Shown piece after piece: positions 41,101 through 54,240 of a stretch of DNA of 64,000 nucleotides; position 1 is the stretch's first letter; the number at the start of each line of letters is the position of its first letter. The stretch is from Helopsaltes ochotensis (lineage: Eukaryota > Chordata > Aves > Passeriformes > Locustellidae), in NCBI GenBank assembly GCA_013400155.1, contig VXBM01000273.1:57081-121080 (forward strand). Reading direction: 5' to 3'. The notes under the pieces are model-generated. The model made no database searches. It was not told the DNA's origin and saw only the letters and a program-made list of their open reading frames with translations. Both the position numbers and the translations under genes were made by a program.

Positions 41101-44100
41101 TTGTTAGCTTCAATATAGTCTCACGAGTTTTCTTTGTTTTCCACATGTATTTTGTACAAGATTTGTATTCAGAAATAAACCTCTCTCCAAAGAAACTTTT
41201 TTATTTCTCTTCTCAGTTGGAGCATGAATTTTTTTCCTAAACCAAATCAAACCCAATAAGGATGTAACCAGCATAGTGCTAGATATTAATATTGAATGGA
41301 TTTATTTTCTTGTGGGGTTTTATATCTTGCAGACATGTAGTAAGGAAGCCAGCATAAAATAACTAGGTATTGGCCCAGAAGATGTCTAATTTTGTATCAT
41401 ACTTCTCCATGCAACTTAATGTTTGCTGTTCCTTTCAGTAACAGTTCTTAAAAAAAATCATGGAATTTTTTTTCAATAAAGGTTTTACCCAGGTACAGGA
41501 AGTAAAATAAAAATACGCAGATGCTTGAGAGATTTGTCAACATTAATTTAGAGAGTGTAACAAAAATAATGTTAAGAAAACTTCAGAAAATACTGGGTCA
41601 AAAATTTGTGGTTTATTTTCCTCACATTTTAGAGACTGAGAATGAGAGTTTCTTTAATTGCTTGCCTCAGTGAAGCATTGGAATAATGTGTAGGTAATGT
41701 CTCAAATATTTAAATAAAGTTTTAAAATCCCAGAAGTAAAGTAAATCCAGATATTATTGACACATTAGCAAGGTCACAGAATTTACAATTCAATGGAAAT
41801 AGAGAGGGACTAAAACACTCTGAAACTTGGATTATTTCTGAATACTGCCACAGGAGCATTACATATTTACTACACTACCTGGAGTATGATATTCTATAAC
41901 CATTTGTACTCCTCCTATAAATCTGAGAAAAGCTCTCTCTACAAATGATTAGGGGATTAACTTTCCTTGTGAGTAGGTTCACATTATGCATGGTCAAAGT
42001 CATATCACAGACACACATGGAAAAGAACATTTCAAGGATTATAATTACATTCATATGTTGGCTAATTGGGCCCTCAGGGGCCTAGTTCCTAATTATAAGA
42101 GATGCAGGAAAATATCAGTAAAAAAGTATGTATAGAATGAGTATGAGATTAAATGGGTTATGCTGGCTGTATAAAAGCCATAAAACTTGATAGGAAAGGA
42201 ATGCAGTAACTTGCCAAGTATCTAAACCATAAATGTTTTTTTGATGTCGTTATCAGAAGGAGATGGGAGCAGGCTCTGTTGTTTTAGAAGAAGTCTGCAA
42301 ACATCTATTGTAGCCTCAAGTGGTATTTTTTGCATAGTTCTAAGAAAACCAAGTAATGATCGAGTCAGATGACAAAGAAATGGAAAAAATGAAGAGAAAT
42401 CTTTTACAACAACTTTGAGATCAAAAGGTGAAAGTAACCTAAAGATCAGGAAGACGAGAGTCCCACACTCATGTGTGTCACCGAGACCTATTAGCCAGAA
42501 ATGAAATGCTCTAAAAACTCTAGATATTCATTAATTAAAATTGCATAAGCTTTAATGACACTGTTTATTAGTTTAGCTAAGGGCAGAATTTTTTTATCTC
42601 CCATAATTGAAAACTATAGTTTATTACCTTGATTAGACACTAAGTAAAATATACAGGCTTTACTTTTTTGCTTCACGTGTCTCAGAGGAAATGCCTATAA
42701 GAATAAATTAAAGAAATTTCACAAGGTTGTAATTTATTTTATTTCCCATCAAATAGTGTCCTTTGGACATAACTATAAAAGTCTCACTGTTTATAGTAGA
42801 TGTGTATGTAATATTACATTACACCTCATAAGAGAAACTGGCAGGAACCCCGAAGCTGAATAAGAACAAGATTGTCTTCATCTCTTAAACCTGTCATTTT
42901 AATTTTCCACTCTAGACATCGCTGCATAAGTAACCTGACTTAAGTTCCTGGTGACTGTTAGACCACATTCTTGTAAGAATTAGAATTTAGTACCTAATCA
43001 AATTGCTTTCCCTATTCTTATCTTGATTTATACGAACGGGTATATTTGTGAGTATACCCAAAGGAATACAGTACTTTACAGCATTCTAAATGCAAATCCC
43101 GTTTTCTTATTTATGCTGTGGCCAGTGTAGCCACACCATTAAAAAGAATTTAAAATGGAATGCAGAAAAATTGAAATGACAATCTTAGCCTTCTAATATC
43201 TTGAACAACCAATCTGAAGCTCCACAACTTGTAGCAGCATGAAAGAGATGTGAATGAGTCAGGCTTTCAGGCTTCACATGCCCAACTTGATCTTTGGGAA
43301 GTTGAAATTAATGCCCACAAAAGAAAAAAAAAAAAAATAATTTTTGTTTGTTAGTAGCCAAATTGTAATCATTGTAATCATATAATAGTATAGCTCAAAA
43401 TATTTAGACTGCTTGTTGAGCCAGCCATTTCAGTGACGGCAAGAGGAGGTGAGAAGGGGAGGGGAAAAGCAATTATTGATACCTTAGCAAGAAAACATTT
43501 AATTAGTCACATTCCTCCCATGGTACACTAGCAAGTTCTCATACAAGGACATAAATATTGACAGTGTCTCTGTGGCTACACTTCAGCATCCTCTAACCCA
43601 GCCATGAGGCTGATGCTGTCAGCCTGGGATTCTGGGTTAAAAAACATCTCTCATTTACTCAGATGTATACCACGACAGATTATTTTGCTGTAATCTTGAT
43701 AATATGAATAGGTTTGCTCTCTTCAGGCTTCAGACCTAACCTGGCTGAACTGACTGGAAAAACTAAAATCTCAGAGTTGTTATTGTAGGCCATTTTCAGG
43801 TTTGGGAAACCAGCACTGCATTATCAAGTGCTTCTGACTTGACATTTTCATCCTATTCATAACTGACAGGGACATTTTATAGTCATAGCGTTTCAAATAA
43901 TTATTAAAAGCTAAATGCACAAGTCTGCCCCCTGAACACAAACCAAGGAAAATCAGTTCTGATGCCAACTTCCTTTCTGAGAACATGGAGATATGAAGGT
44001 CGCTGTTATGCATAAAGGAGCAGTTAGGAATATTGTTGAGGTTAAGTCTGTTTCCTCTCAAGAGGAAAAGAAGTGTTTATGTAGGATTCTTGATATATAT

Positions 44101-47100
44101 TACAGACACAAACAAAAGTGAGAACTGATTATGTGTTCTCTCCTTGAAAAAAAAAATCAGAGAATGAGAACTCCAAACTGAAGTAGATTAATTATGACAA
44201 GCTGTAAGTTACAACACTGAAACACTTACAAGTTAACTAGGTTTAAACAGCAAAGGTGGTAAAACTCCTTTTATTGTTAGGGAATGAATAAGGTAGAAAA
44301 TCTCATGACAATGTTGTACAGAGTCTTCTTTTGAGAATAGACAGTTTCTTGTAAAAATATTCAATAAAGCACTGTTGACTAAAGTTACAAATACGGACCA
44401 AGAAGGACACATTAGAAATTATCAAAATATAATAAAAATTACATATTCATTATGAAACAATCTCTTAATTTTTATCCATAGTATGTTAAGGTTTTGAGGT
44501 TTTTAATTTTATATATGGATAAGTGTCCTGCCAGAAACAATTATAAAATTGTTGCTGAAGAAAACTTTGAAAATTACAGAAGTAACATCAAGAAGAAAAA
44601 AATTATTAGTCAATGTACATACTAAGGGACATTAAATGAACATACTGTGATAGAAAAAGTCATCTATGGAGAGAAAAACTATATGGCCATAAAAGAGGGA
44701 TTTTCTGTAAAACAGCAGACAGGAGACAAATGGATCTAAAAAGTTCCACTCAGACTTGGTTACTTAGTGAGAGATCAGAACTACCCCTTCAAGACATGGT
44801 GTTGGAGTAATGAGGTAGAACTCATATACTAAGTCACTACCACATAAAAAACTCCCACATCTAGAGACAGGCAATTTTTTGTGAGTTATTTTGCAAATCA
44901 AGAATTACAACTGGGTGACAGGGTGTCAGTCATGGTTTCAGTTATTTTTTATTTATCTTCAAAGAGCCCTGGAGATCAAAATTCCCTTCCTGGACACCAG
45001 CTAGCTAATAGAAGTGGTGAATCTGGCAGAAAACAGACACTCAGAGGCAGGAAGTGTTCTGTCCAATTTCCACAGCAAATAACTGAGGTCACTCAGGGAG
45101 AAAGCCAAGGAAGAGTTTAATCTTTTGGGTCAGGTGTTCAAGTGGCAAGACCTGTATTTTCCTGTTTTCTACCTGTGAAATTGGCATGAGAATTTTTTGC
45201 CTCTCACAGATTTTTTTTCTTTTTGTTCACATTCTAATATTTTTCACATTTTCTTACCTCATGGCTGTACAGTTTCTAACGTTCATGTTGAAAATATGGG
45301 AAATTAGGGATTTTCTGATAAATCCATGAAATCAACCAAACACCTACTTTGCTTGTGTACCATCACTACTATCTGAAAATAAGATAAGGTACTTTTACAG
45401 TCAAGCACTTTACCTCCAATGTATTTTTTTCCCCCTGAAGAATCAATATAGCATTCAAAAGAAAATTGTTCTAATAGCACACCATAGAAAACTTTTACAT
45501 AGTTTACATAGTTATATTAGTCTAATGTTATTCTAATGGATCAAGTTCCTTCTACTTCTCCATTGAGTGGTGATAGCAAGCAAGTGGTGAAAGAATTAGA
45601 TAACTTATTCAGTACTGTTATCTCTGTTATTCTCTACTGTTACCTGGTTTGAAGATGGCTAAGACCACATACATGAAGGGAAGAGTAGATCACTACCAGG
45701 AGCAGATCAACAGCCAAGGTTACCACTTTTCACAAGATTCGGCCTTAATTATCCAGATTTTCTTGAACTACTTTGTGACAAGTTTAATCACGTTTCCTTA
45801 ACAAGTACAGTCGCAACTATAACAAGAAATAACCCAAATATTTTAATGAAAGAAAGCAATTTTTTACATTTCCAGCGAATTGTTTAGTTGTAGAAGGAAG
45901 CAATATGTTATGATAAAAATTCATGCTAACGATGGAGGGGTTAATTAGATAAACCAGGTATAACGTTTTAACAGTTACAAATGACAATTGGAAACTGTCA
46001 CTGCCTGGGATATTTTCTAATAGGGACATCACCTAGAAAATTTCCAGTTGAGTTTACTTGACTCCTTTTGTCATTCACAAACTCACCCAAATACAGTATA
46101 TAGGAGTTAATCTGAATTGATCAGATAGAAAGACATTCATGTCTCTGCAGGGACATCAGTAATGTGCATACTGCAGTTCTCTGAGTATTGATAATATGAA
46201 CGTACTGCTCTGTTGAATAAAGATACACATTCAATTTCCCATCGTTTGGAGCAATAAAGCAAGGCAGTTAAGAGTTGAGTCTGCTGCCCAGCTAGGTCAG
46301 TTGTGATTTCCCTATTCACTCCTCCTTCCTGGGTTTTTTTTTGTTCTCCACTTTCTGAAGACCCTGTTTCAGTTTCACTAATTGAAAAGCAAGGTATATA
46401 TATCCCTATTATCAACGCTCCTCAGGGACAGGAGCCTTGTGAAGGTATTACACAATTTGTTCCACTACACAGAGCCTGCCATCCACCGCGGGCCTTGAAG
46501 AGAGTGCAAGTCCACAATCCTAAATTAATACTTATGTATCAAGAGGCAGATTCATATTCTTCACTGTGAAATAATGTGCTTCTTCCCTTAGAAGTCTTTT
46601 TCAGTGGATATGCTGATGTAGCCTGAATGCAGTCTGAGTGTCACCACTGTTATATACCTGAATATGTAGTTCTATGAAAAAACCACATCAACAAATACAC
46701 AGTAAATAACAGGCCTGAAATACCACAAACCTACATTATATTCATAAGCAATTTCAACTCTATTTGCTTAGCTTTTCAGAATATTTTGGTACAATACATT
46801 ACATTGTATAGTTTAGCTGTAGGAAGTTGTAGAATGCAAAATGTTTTCCCTTCTGTCTGGTTTGCAAATACAGGCATAGCTCCATTCTTCTGTTCCCATA
46901 GTCCAAATGACAAAATCCAGCTCTACCAGTTCAGATTTAAAGTTCAGGTTAATTTTAAAATATTTTGCTGGTATCAGGTTACCCTTCCATTTTTTATACC
47001 TGTCTGCAGAGGCAAGTTACTCTTCTCATGTGGTCTACAGTGCGATATTAATTTATGCAGTCTTTATAATGCAGCCAAGACCTGTATTTGGAGGAGGGAG

Positions 47101-49159
47101 ATTTACAGCATTATTTACCATCGTATTTACCACAAAGGTATCTCATGTTAGGTATCAATTGCTTTCTCACCTCCACAAAAGCATGAAAACACAATAGAAT
47201 AATGAGGAGTGCACTGAAACATTGGGGCTTCAAAAATACAAACTCATCTTTAGCTAAATGTTTTCCTGGGGGGGACCGAAAAACAGGTACTCACAAAATC
47301 ATAGTTTTCATATTAGTGAAGTTGTTAAGAAAAAATATTAAAAAATATTCTTTGAAGTATTTTTAATAGATCTTACGGTATCTCTTTTTTCATGGCAGAT
47401 ATTGTTTAATCTGGTTCTAAATAACTCATTCTATGACAAAAAAACCTAAAGTTAGACCTTAAGAATAAGAAAATGTTTATTTATACCTAGTAAAGATCAG
47501 AGAAAGACCTGGACACCTGAGCCTGTTAAAAGAGTTCTATTTCTCATAAGAACACGTCAAAGTCTAACATGATCCATTAGAGAGGAGAACTTTCACCTCA
47601 TGCACTTCATGAGGAAAATGGAAGAATTAGTCATTTATAACTCATGGTGGAGAAAAAAGGAAAGAAAAGGAGCAGACAGCAATTTATGCATTCTCTACCA
47701 ATATCTACATTACAAGTCTTCAACAAGAAGCATAAAGACTTGCCACAGAAGAATAAACCTTAGAATTCCCAAAAAATTGTCACAAAATTGTCATTATTTT
47801 CATAAATAATGAAGGAAAAAAATCCTTAAAAAAAAGGGATTACTTTTTTCCCAGCCTCACACACAGCTCACACCTGACCTGAGCCGTTTCTTTACTCCAT
47901 CCTCAATTAGTCTCAACAGAATACTTCATAAAACTGAGCTCAGTAAGGCACAGTTCTTTTGGATTAAAAGGGGTTAGGAGGTCATTCAGGGCTTTGCTCT
48001 TTTAGCCTTAACGCTACATTTTAAATAGAAAGGAATATTATAGTGTCTTTCTCTATTGAAACTCCTCATTTATGGGGTTATTTTTCTAAAATAGTGGTAC
48101 ATGATATATAACCAGAAATAGTAGCTCAGATTCTGGTAGAATATTATGTAGTTTGTATTAGTACTCAGCAACTGTCACCTATAATTCTAGTCTTTTAAGT
48201 CCTATTTTACTCTACTCTAGAAAAAAATGAAGTAGAAATGTAAGTTTATAAAGGTATTTGCTGGTATCTCTTAGATTTTTTTTCTTTTTCTTCATGTGTA
48301 TAAAATAACTTTCTAGACTGCACCTGTGTTATTAAAGGCTGTTCTTATTGTATGCTTTATGAAGTGGTAGGATATATTCTTTATATTTGCATAAATATTT
48401 CTAATAGAAACCTCATTTCCAGTTTGTAAATGCTTTAAAAATGTACATATGTACATAAATTACACATTACTGATGAGATAAATGTGAAATACCTGAAGAA
48501 AACAGGTTAGTTCAAATAATTAACTGTCTATCCATGGAAGAATAGAAATAACTAGAAGATTTTTTTTTCCACCATGCATTCAAGGTCTTTGGAGTGTCCA
48601 GAATAATTTCTCTTGCAAAGGGAAATATCAGTTCCTGGAGCATGTGGTGTCTCACACGTTCCTAAAACTTGGAAACCTGATGAACACTTGTAGTGTGACT
48701 TTCTGCAGAATCCCACTCCCTTGCTCTCTTTTACTCCTCTACAAATAGTGGAGGAGTGTTTTCTATGTGTAGTCTGTGCTCAGATTTCCCCTTTCCTAGA
48801 ATCTTTGCATGAGAGCTGCCCTTAAGGAACATGTACAGAGTCCTTTGGGTTAATGGAGGGTGGTGAGGGGAAGATGCACTGAGGGTTTTGGTTTTAAATG
48901 ATACTACATACAGGTGCTTTTGCTTCTAAAAGAAGGCTCTACAGCAGTGAGAGCTCTAATTAATTTTAAAAGTTAAAAAAAAAAAATTCACGCAAGATTT
49001 TAAAGATTTAAGCTGTTATAAATTTCACCTTAGAACATAATAGTACAGAAGATTGCATCACTTTATTAAAATGCAAAATTCAGATACAGATGGATACAGC
49101 TAACTTATCTCCCCCTAGCACAAATATTCAAAGTGTGAAGGGATATGGAGAAAGTCTGT
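38198..49159. other. Long AT-rich non-coding stretch, no gene seen
   Basis: Eleven kilobases with no supportable gene. An A/C-rich patch at 38702-38749 mirrors the T/G tracts seen elsewhere. Small slippage repeats include a 13-bp doublet (ACATATTTAGATT, 38880-38905) and a 9-bp doublet (TTTACATAG, 45494-45511). Homopolymers include about 14 A at 43324-43337 and 12 A near 48975. A 16-bp palindrome at 48441-48456 is of a length expected by chance. Forward frames of 116 and 121 codons (38425-38775, 46786-47151) show no family resemblance. Confidence 0.65.
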
Positions 49160-49460
49160 TGTGCCCTCGGGGTCTGTGCACAGTGACCCTTCCTGCCAGA
49201 GATGTGATGTTGTGATGTCTGATTGCTGCCCTTATCAGGAGCAGCGCGGCAGCAAACTCGAGTCCCGAGGGAGTTCTGCTTGGGGCTCCCTACCCCTGCT
49301 CAGCCCCGCAACTGCAGCAGAGCAGGGCTGGCATCATTAGCATCCCTCCCCTCGGAGGTGTGGTGCTGGAGCAGGAGTGACAAAGCGAGAGGTGTGCTGT
49401 AATTAATGAGCAAAATGGGCTGCAGAATCAGGCAACCTCATTAAATTCTTACGTGTGTGT
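49160..49460. promoter_or_regulatory. CpG-retaining island with homeodomain cores
   Basis: About ten CpGs lie between 49168 and 49452 in a GC-rich block, against a CpG-poor background. The 3' half adds homeodomain-type cores: CATTAG near 49335, TAATTAAT at 49400-49407 and TCATTAAAT near 49438. Retained CpG plus clustered ATTA cores is a texture typical of developmental enhancers. No start site, TATA box or open frame accompanies it. The call is inference from composition and motifs. Confidence 0.3.
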
Positions 49461-51894
49461 AAATATATGTTTCATAGGCATAATACTTCAATTCTTATAG
49501 TTCGTTACTTATGTTATAACTAACCCAGACCTTTTTTTTTTCCTTAATTTATCTGCTTCTTATGCAGTTGTCATTACTTTTTAACTACTAGGAAACCAAC
49601 TATCTGACATTTCAATTTAAATCAGTCTTGCCATTCATTTTTAATAACATTTATGAATCTCTCAGGTAGAGGGATTCTATATACATTTCTAGAAAAATCA
49701 GCAGGAATTAGAAAATCCTTAGCAATGCTTTGAGCTTTATTCTGAAAAAAAGATTTTTAAAAAAAAAACAAAGGAATCCTGACAGTTTTTTTTTCTATAT
49801 ACTGCTATGGTCAGGAGGATTTCAGATTTGGAAGGGCTTCTAAGAAAGAAACATCTTTCTAAAACCCTTAGGCCTTCAAAATGATTCGCGATCCTGGCAT
49901 TTCTCCATTTCACTATATCTGTCTGTCCATCTTTCAGCTCAACTGGAAAAATGAAATTTGTAGGTAATATAAAAATAAGTCAGTTCCTTATGCTTTCATA
50001 GGTAAGTCAGGAACAGGTTAATTGGAATTCATTATACGCAAGTGATAAGCTGAAATAAGTGGGCTCAAGATTTTGATGCACTGTGCATTTCCTTTCTTGC
50101 TTAGCTTTTAGATACCTTAAACAGATATCAAAGCATTATTATAAAAGCTAGTCAAGTACAACTCTATAAGATTTTGTTTCCTTCCAAAGAGAAATAGCTT
50201 GTTGTCTTGCACTATAATGAATAACTTTCCTTTTAATTAATTTAATATAATTTTAATAACAAATTAAATAATTCAAATTGTTATTTCTTTTTTTTCACTT
50301 CCCAAAAGTAAGTTGTTTTCCAGTTTTGCTTGAGAAGAACCTTGGCTGCAATTGGTTGTGGTGTTATTCTCTGACGTTTAGAGATATATCTCCTTTTAAG
50401 ATACAGCACTCTTCAAATGGCTACTATTGTTAATGCTCACAGTGGAGAAGAATATTAACACCTTCACGGTATTTATTTTTCAAGCCACCATTATCTATTA
50501 ATTCAAGTCCTTCTTAAAAACTTGTTCAGTAGCGTAAAAAAGTGGGTAAATATCAATTAAGAGTGGATTATAATGGATGTATCAAACCCTGCCTAAGTAA
50601 TTACATAATCTCTCTGTGTAAGCCTTGACCCTACTTGAACTAATGATGTGGTAATGGACAAGAAATGATGGCTTTCAAGAAAATTCTGCATATCAGAGGT
50701 TTTACTTGTGCATGATTATCCTTCCTCCTTTACATGGGCACTGAATAAAATATAAGGCAGAACAAAGTTTACCTTTTCCCCACTGTTAAGAATGAAGAAA
50801 TATATTTTTATTAATGAGGGACAAAGTCAGTTCTTCAAATATGGTGTGTTAGAAAAATCTTTCATTCTTCAAATGAATGAATTCACTCCTGCAATATTTT
50901 CATATGCCTAATCGGAGTCTTTGGAACTAAAATAATTATTCTCAAAATACTCTTTTCTCACCTGTAATCACTGATGGGACATTTAGGTGCTATTATACTG
51001 TTAATGCAATACCATGGTAAGTTGTGTGCAGTCAAGCTACAGCACAAACGGAGATCTTGGTAACACAGGAAATGATCAAATCTACCTTATGAAGTTTACT
51101 CATAATGACTATTTCTGATATGCATTCTGATAACTAAATACTAAAATGCTTTGCATAATCTTGTCAAAATTCAGCAGTGGAGCAAATTTCAGAAATAAAT
51201 TAACATCTTGGGAGCTACATACCCTCTGCTTTTTAATGTCCTTGAATCCTTCAACTATTCCAGGAACACACACACAAGCTTCAGCCAGTTTGCCCCCTGC
51301 TTTTCATGGGTGTCTTCTGGGCCACAAGAAGTAGGAAAAATCACAGACATTTCTGTGGGAAATCTCAGAATTCTCTATGACTTGCTGTTTATATTATGAT
51401 ATCATGTAAATCCAGTGCACAGCCGTGGAAACATTACTAAATGTGTAGAGATTTAAAAGCCTGAAATCCCACAGGAGGAGACACACATAGAGGTAAAAGA
51501 GGAAGAGAACATCACTATCTATCACTTTAACTTGGCAAACAGTCAGAAATACAAAATGCTGACTGACTCCACTAATTGCAATGTTTTGAATAGAAATAAG
51601 TAGACAAATAATATATTAAAAAAATCTTTTGCCATTACTTATAAAAGGACATCTGTTTTATTTTCTGTGTGATTTACAAAATTATATGGGCTGTAGCTCT
51701 GAACAAAGCTTTTTTGTTTGGTTGGGTTTTAAATTTTTTTTTTTTAAGAAAACTTGTTAGAGAGCCAGTGCAATTTTAAGAAGTGTATTTGTCTCAGGGC
51801 ATAAAAAGGAAGGAATTGATTAGACAAGTGGCTTGTGTACAGGAAGTAATGCTTGGGACTATGACCACACTGATTCCCCAACACCCCCTAAACT
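49461..51894. other. AT-rich non-coding DNA, no gene seen
   Basis: Very AT-rich around 50226-50290. A short (CA)n run of about 10 bases lies near 51268. A poly-T/G patch lies at 51706-51746. No gene or element recognised. Confidence 0.6.
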
Positions 51895-52035
51895 TTAGGG
51901 GCAGGGGTTTTTTTTAATTTTTTTGGTTGGTTGGTTTTTTATTGTTTTGTGCTGGTTTGTTTGGGGTTTTTTTGGGTTTGCTTGTTTGTTTGTTTGGGGG
52001 TTTGGGGGGGTTGTTTTTATTTTGTGGGTTTTTTT

Positions 52036-52076
<41 letters not shown>
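51895..52076. repeat. T/G-rich tract ending in T40, with clustered G runs
   Basis: About 180 bases almost free of A and C on the plus strand. G runs occur at 51963-51966 (4), 51974-51976 (3), 51996-52000 (5), 52004-52010 (7) and 52026-52028 (3). The tract closes with 40 uninterrupted T (52037-52076) after T7-G. The long frame across it is a meaningless Phe/Gly-rich string. The T40 length is prone to sequencing and assembly error, so its exact size should not be trusted. Confidence 0.93.
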
Positions 52077-52080
<4 letters not shown>

Positions 52081-53959
52081 CCAGTGACAGAATAACAAAA
52101 TACTGTTAGCTACTATTAGCAGGTTTGGGAGCCTTTGATTATGTGTTTTTTGGCTTTAGGGTAAAATCTCTGTCGACTGTTTTAAGCTATTGATCTTTTC
52201 TTTTTCTTGTCTCCACAAATGTATGGCAAAGTGCCCTACAAAGCCTGGGCTGGAGGAAGGGTTATAAACAAGAGCCCATGGGCTGTGTTTGCCAGATAAC
52301 ATTTGCTGTGCTGAATAACTCCCTGCTTCAGCACGATTTTCCACACCAAGGGCCTATCATTTTCCTGTAGTCTTTAAAATTTCAGAAGAGGAGCAGATAC
52401 AGTGGACAATAAATCCAGACTAAAAGATGTATTTAAGTGAGGTATTTACATCTCTAGTGTGCTGCACATGCCCGTTAGTGGAAATTTAGCAAAGACCATG
52501 AAAACAATTTCTTACCAGCTGCAGTAGTTATTTCTCTGCTTACGACTCTGACCTAGATGCTCACTTATAACCATTGTAGTTAAGCAGAACAGATCTGGAA
52601 GATGTAGTAGAGAAATATAACCTTCTTTTGGAGGGAGAAATACATATACCAGATATTAACCAAAAAATATACACATGGATTCTTAACCTTCAGAGGAAAA
52701 TCATACTACCTGCCTTGTTTAAAGAATAAAGGGGAGAAAACAATGATAATTTTTTTTAATAGCCTTTCAAAGAAACTACTTCAGAGTTTCTCTGAAAAAA
52801 ATTCTTAGGTTAAAGCCATATTAAGCATTATAATTATTTTTCAAAGGTGACTGCCTATTTGTGCAGGAAAATAGATATTTTCTATAAGCATTTAACTTAA
52901 AAGGGGTGGGTGGTGCTCTCACAGCACAGCTGGCTCACTGACTAATCCCTCACCATAGAGGTGCAGAGGATATGTGTCTCATCCAGAAGTAGAAAAATAG
53001 TCAAAAAGTAAGTATGATCCAACCAGCTACTCAGATATTGTAGGTGGTCAAAAGATGGAGGTAAGCTCAGGAGGATGCTGTTCCTCAGCCCAAGTAACTA
53101 AATGATTGTTTCAAAACTTTCTCAATTGTATCTGAGTGTTATTAGTTTTGAATTTTTATGTATATTGGGTTTGCCCATGGCCAGAATTGCCTTTCCTAAT
53201 AACAGTCAACAACTGTTCATGAATCACTGAGCCCAGTGCTTGCATACAGAGAGACAGAGGGCATTGTAACACATATATCTGAAATCCACAATAAATACAA
53301 AATAATAAATGAACAGTAAATATCTGGAACATTGGCTCTCAGGCCATGCTGGAATATATGAGAGGGTAGTCATAATTAGGTAAGAAAAATTATGTAAGGA
53401 AACAAAAATATTGTCAGCATTACAGCAGATTTCTAGTCTCTTTTAAAACCTGATAAAACTGTAATTGTCTGTACCATACTTAATACAAAATTTATTAAGC
53501 ACACCTGTTACCTCAGTAAAACTCAAATCAGTGGAATCTCCCAGATCTTAAAGTCTTGATATGAAACTTCACATTGCCTTTCAAGGAAGACAGAATAAAA
53601 GAAATAGGAAGTAGATCCCAAAAGGATCCCGAGGGAAAAAAACCAAACTAGACCATTCCGAACAGTTTTTTCAACCTTTTTCATGGATTCATACTGAATG
53701 ATAACACTCAGCTTTCAGGGTCTGGTGAGTGCTACTTTGGGCTCTCAGATCAATGCAAAAAGTCAAAGAAACTGGAACCCCCCAAATATTTCATTGTCTG
53801 TTTGAATTAGACACACAGACAAAAGCCCAACATCTGGGCTGAGCGAAAGCATTGAGGGAAAATGCACATCCTTCTCATCAGTGAGACTGCATTAAACTAA
53901 GGGGCAGAGTCACTGTGCTGTCAGCAGAAGGGTATCTGTGTACATGAGATTTCTGTGCT
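52077..53959. other. Non-coding DNA, no gene seen
   Basis: The sequence directly after the T40 run was checked as a possible minus-strand retrocopy with its poly(A) tail, but I see no reversed polyadenylation hexamer close by and no open frame. No other feature. Confidence 0.6.
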
Positions 53960-54240
53960 TGCTGATACAACTGACAGCAAACTTGGTGCGCCACCAGCGC
54001 ATTTGTCCGCCGCAGGATCGCGGTGTCACTGCCTGCCTCCCCAATCACCTGTGCCACAACCCGCCTCAATTACAAGCCCTTAGAAAGAAATAACAAGTCG
54101 ATCTGACAACTCACTAGCTGATTGAGATGAAAAAATATGTTGAGCTTTGTGAATTTTTATTCCGAAAGGCGAAGTATGACACGTTACGGTGATAAATATT
54201 TATAAAACATCCAAGCCGCTTTCCACGTGAGCTAATTTAT
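53960..54240. promoter_or_regulatory. CpG-retaining island, possible conserved element
   Basis: Fourteen CpGs fall between 53989 and 54228, roughly what base composition alone would predict, whereas the rest of the window is strongly depleted. The cluster continues into an AT-rich half (54161-54228), so it is not explained by GC content. A CACGTG E-box sits at 54224-54229. A minus-strand frame of 63 codons (53878-54069) crosses the island and reads plausibly in its first 45 residues, so a short coding exon is the alternative, though no family is recognised. Confidence 0.35.

Noticed and set aside
48441..48456. Sixteen-bp palindrome (ATGTACAT twice as a dyad)
   Set aside because: About one palindrome of this length is expected by chance in a window of this size.
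51927..52109. Phe/Gly-rich frame as a membrane peptide
   Set aside because: It is the direct translation of a T/G low-complexity tract.
52077..52380. Minus-strand processed pseudogene with T40 as its poly(A) tail
   Set aside because: No reversed polyadenylation hexamer close to the T run and no long minus-strand frame beyond it.
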